Positions 6,811 to 8,421 of a stretch of DNA of 8,421 bases are shown in pieces; positions within the stretch are counted from its first letter, which is position 1; every line of letters starts with the position of its first letter. The stretch is from Acidocella sp. 35-58-6 (GTDB lineage Bacteria > Pseudomonadota > Alphaproteobacteria > Acetobacterales > Acetobacteraceae), in assembly GCA_002281005.1 (NCBI GenBank), contig NCFD01000038.1, positions 1 through 8,421 on the forward strand, read 5' to 3'. The notes under the pieces were generated by a model. That model saw only the letters and a program-made list of their open reading frames with translations. It was not told where the DNA came from and searched no databases. Position numbers and translations under genes: made by a program.

Positions 6811-8179
6811 CCGCTGGCGCTGCCGTCGTGGCGATTTGAGCGGTCTCCGTGAGGGCTTTGATCAGGCTGGCGGCACTGTCCGCCCAGTTGGGCGGTTGGA
6901 AATTTGCCGCAATATGAGCTTCCAGAGCCACCACCCGCTCGGGCTGCATGATCAGCCCGGAGATAACGCTGTGCGCTTCAGCGATGTTTTCGGGGTCGAA
7001 ATAGACGCAAAAATCTCCGCCCGCTTCCGGGATCGAGGCGCGATTGGAAGCCGCGACGGTTTTGCCGAACCCCAGGCTTTCAGTAACTGGCAGCCCCCAG
7101 CCTTCATAGAGAGACGGGTAAACGGTGAATAGACATTGCCGGTACAGCATGGCCAGTTCAGCGTCCGACGGGCTTTCAATGAAGCGGATTTTACCGCCCA
7201 GCCAACCGGCATTATCGATTTGCGAGAGGAAGTCATCGATGAGCCAGCCGCGCTTGCCTGCGAATACCAGGTCCGGCACGTGAGATTCCGGGTATTGCGC
7301 CAGTAGCCGTTGCCAGACCTTAAACATCAATGCGTGGTTTTTGCGGACCTCCAGCGTGGAGACCAGCAGCACGAAGGGCCGTACCGGCTGCAACACGCTG
7401 CCCGATACCGGCAAACCGCCCATCGGGAGAACCGCAACCGGCGGCAATACGCCCTGCGCGCGGCTCAGGCAGCTTGCAATGTCGGCAGCGGTGTTGCGTG
7501 AATTGGTTAGCAAAAGATCCGCGCGTGGCAGGGTCTCATGCAGCCAGAGCCGGTATTCCTGCAAGGTGGCCTGGGTTGACCATTCGGGGAATAAGTGCGG
7601 GATGAGGTCGTGCACTAAAATGGCTAGCCGGCCGCCCAGCCGATGCAGCGACTCCAGTGCTGCAGGCTGGTAAGGGGCATTCCAGGAGCTGCCCAGATTA
7701 ACCAGCCAATCACCCGGCGCAAACTCAGCATCCGAACACGAAGTATCAAACTGCTCAAGGCCCAGCAGGTTGGAATGCCCACCACTGGCCTGGCCGCTGA
7801 GCGCCTGGGCTAGGTCTCGCAATGCCCAGTTGATATCGCGCAGGGCGTAAATGATGGTTTGCAGGCTGCGGCGGGTGCGGTGCGGCAGCAACCGGGCACG
7901 GTCCGCGAGCCAGCCGGTTGGCCGTTGCCTCACCAGCGGCGGGCCGCGTGGGGCCGGACCTTCATCGAGCGCCTGTAATTTTGTCTCCAGAGCGGCAAAG
8001 TTCACGCGCCGGAAATACGGTGGGCTGGCATGACGGCGGCAAAATATGATGCCACCCGCCGCACCCGTGGTTTGATGCAACTGCCGGAAAAGCTCGAGAC
8101 TGAGCCTTTGAATGCCGGTGGGGCGCGCCGAAGTGGCAAAATACCGGATCAGATCATCGACGTCGAACCACACAGACAT
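6791..8179 (-). CDS. Family 4 glycosyltransferase (group 1, GT-B fold), GIQR type
   Basis: Probable retaining glycosyltransferase acting in surface polysaccharide assembly, perhaps a mannosyl- or deoxyhexosyltransferase given the gmd neighbour; the donor is inference only. The N-terminal domain opens with VWFDVDDLIRY and PTGIQRLSLEL (20-30). That pattern recurs in a subgroup of exopolysaccharide/O-antigen transferases of acetic acid bacteria, rhizobia and relatives (from memory). A central variable stretch (about 60-150) is followed by LAILVHDLIPHLFPEW (186-200) and ADLLLTNSRNTA (220-231). The C-terminal Rossmann domain has FVLLVSTLEVRKNH (269-282), VPDLVFAGKRGW (301-312), and YPSLYEGWGLPVTES (354-368) with the E359-X7-E367 nucleotide-sugar motif. 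A predicted AAGG ribosome site lies eight bases before the ATG. The alanine-rich tail overlaps the SIMPL gene end. It is divergent from gmd across a 141-base regulatory region. Confidence 0.87.
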   Translation of the reverse strand: MSVWFDVDDLIRYFATSARPTGIQRLSLELFRQLHQTTGAAGGIIFCRRHASPPYFRRVNFAALETKLQALDEGPAPRGPPLVRQRPTGWLADRARLLPHRTRRSLQTIIYALRDINWALRDLAQALSGQASGGHSNLLGLEQFDTSCSDAEFAPGDWLVNLGSSWNAPYQPAALESLHRLGGRLAILVHDLIPHLFPEWSTQATLQEYRLWLHETLPRADLLLTNSRNTAADIASCLSRAQGVLPPVAVLPMGGLPVSGSVLQPVRPFVLLVSTLEVRKNHALMFKVWQRLLAQYPESHVPDLVFAGKRGWLIDDFLSQIDNAGWLGGKIRFIESPSDAELAMLYRQCLFTVYPSLYEGWGLPVTESLGFGKTVAASNRASIPEAGGDFCVYFDPENIAEAHSVISGLIMQPERVVALEAHIAANFQPPNWADSAASLIKALTETAQIATTAAPAAIECAA

Positions 8180-8189
8180 TTACACAACC

Positions 8190-8211
8190 TTAATGGTGTT
8201 TTACTCATTAA
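8190..8211. promoter_or_regulatory. Operator-like inverted repeat TTAATG-N10-CATTAA
   Basis: Perfect six-base arms TTAATG (8190-8195) and CATTAA (8206-8211) are separated by ten bases, with half-site centres 16 bases apart. The repeat overlaps the candidate -10 box and start site of the GT4 promoter, where a dimeric repressor could block transcription. The arms do not extend further, and AT-rich DNA yields such repeats by chance, so the assignment is weak. Confidence 0.25.
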
Positions 8212-8235
8212 AAACTACCTATGCGTGTATTTTAA
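8207..8235 (-). promoter_or_regulatory. Candidate promoter of the GT4 gene
   Basis: Read on the minus strand, TTAAAA (8235-8230) is followed after 17 bases by TTTAAT (8212-8207). That matches the sigma-70 consensus at four of six and five of six positions. Transcription would start near 8200 and leave a leader of about 20 bases carrying the AAGG ribosome site (8191-8188). AT-rich DNA produces such matches by chance, so this is only a candidate. Confidence 0.3.
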
Positions 8236-8239
8236 GTAA

Positions 8240-8421
<182 letters not shown>

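Overview
The window looks like a chromosomal segment of a moderately GC-rich alphaproteobacterium. I counted 61% GC over 301-600 and 54% over 2161-2460. The style of TrpS, MurJ, the CHAP lipoprotein and the SIMPL protein, plus the GIQR-type GT4 glycosyltransferase beside gmd, suggests Acetobacteraceae/Rhodospirillales. That placement rests on remembered family resemblance, not on a search. Almost all of the DNA is coding, with gaps of a few to about 60 bases. The exception is a 141-base divergent intergenic region near the right end.

Layout. (1) Positions 12-2146, plus strand: glmM and thiD overlap by the ATGA arrangement and are probably the end of a longer operon entering from the left. (2) Positions 2153-6058, minus strand, read right to left: a small CHAP-domain lipoprotein, murJ (lipid II flippase), trpS and a family 2 glycosyltransferase. 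Gaps are 12 and 11 bases, and the last pair overlaps, so this is very likely one transcription unit. (3) Positions 6121-6810, plus strand: a periplasmic SIMPL (DUF541/YggE-like) protein, divergent from the CHAP gene across 62 bases. (4) Positions 6791-8179, minus strand: a GT4 glycosyltransferase whose 3' end overlaps the SIMPL gene tail-to-tail by 20 bases. (5) Positions 8180-8320: a divergent regulatory region whose left half is strikingly AT-rich and carries a dyad. (6) From 8321: the first 33 codons of a GDP-mannose 4,6-dehydratase gene, cut by the window edge.

The common theme is the cell envelope. GlmM makes the GlcN-1-P used for UDP-GlcNAc, MurJ flips lipid II, the CHAP lipoprotein probably trims or remodels peptidoglycan, and the SIMPL protein is periplasmic. 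The two glycosyltransferases and Gmd point to a surface polysaccharide containing a GDP-mannose-derived 6-deoxyhexose, with the main cluster probably continuing to the right. ThiD (thiamine) and TrpS (translation) are housekeeping genes carried along.

I found no mobile element, CRISPR array, RNA gene or toxin/defence system, and nothing I would call a new biological system. The most interesting points are the CHAP-murJ-trpS-GT2 arrangement, with a lower-GC glycosyltransferase overlapping trpS, and the AT-rich dyad region between the GT4 and gmd genes.
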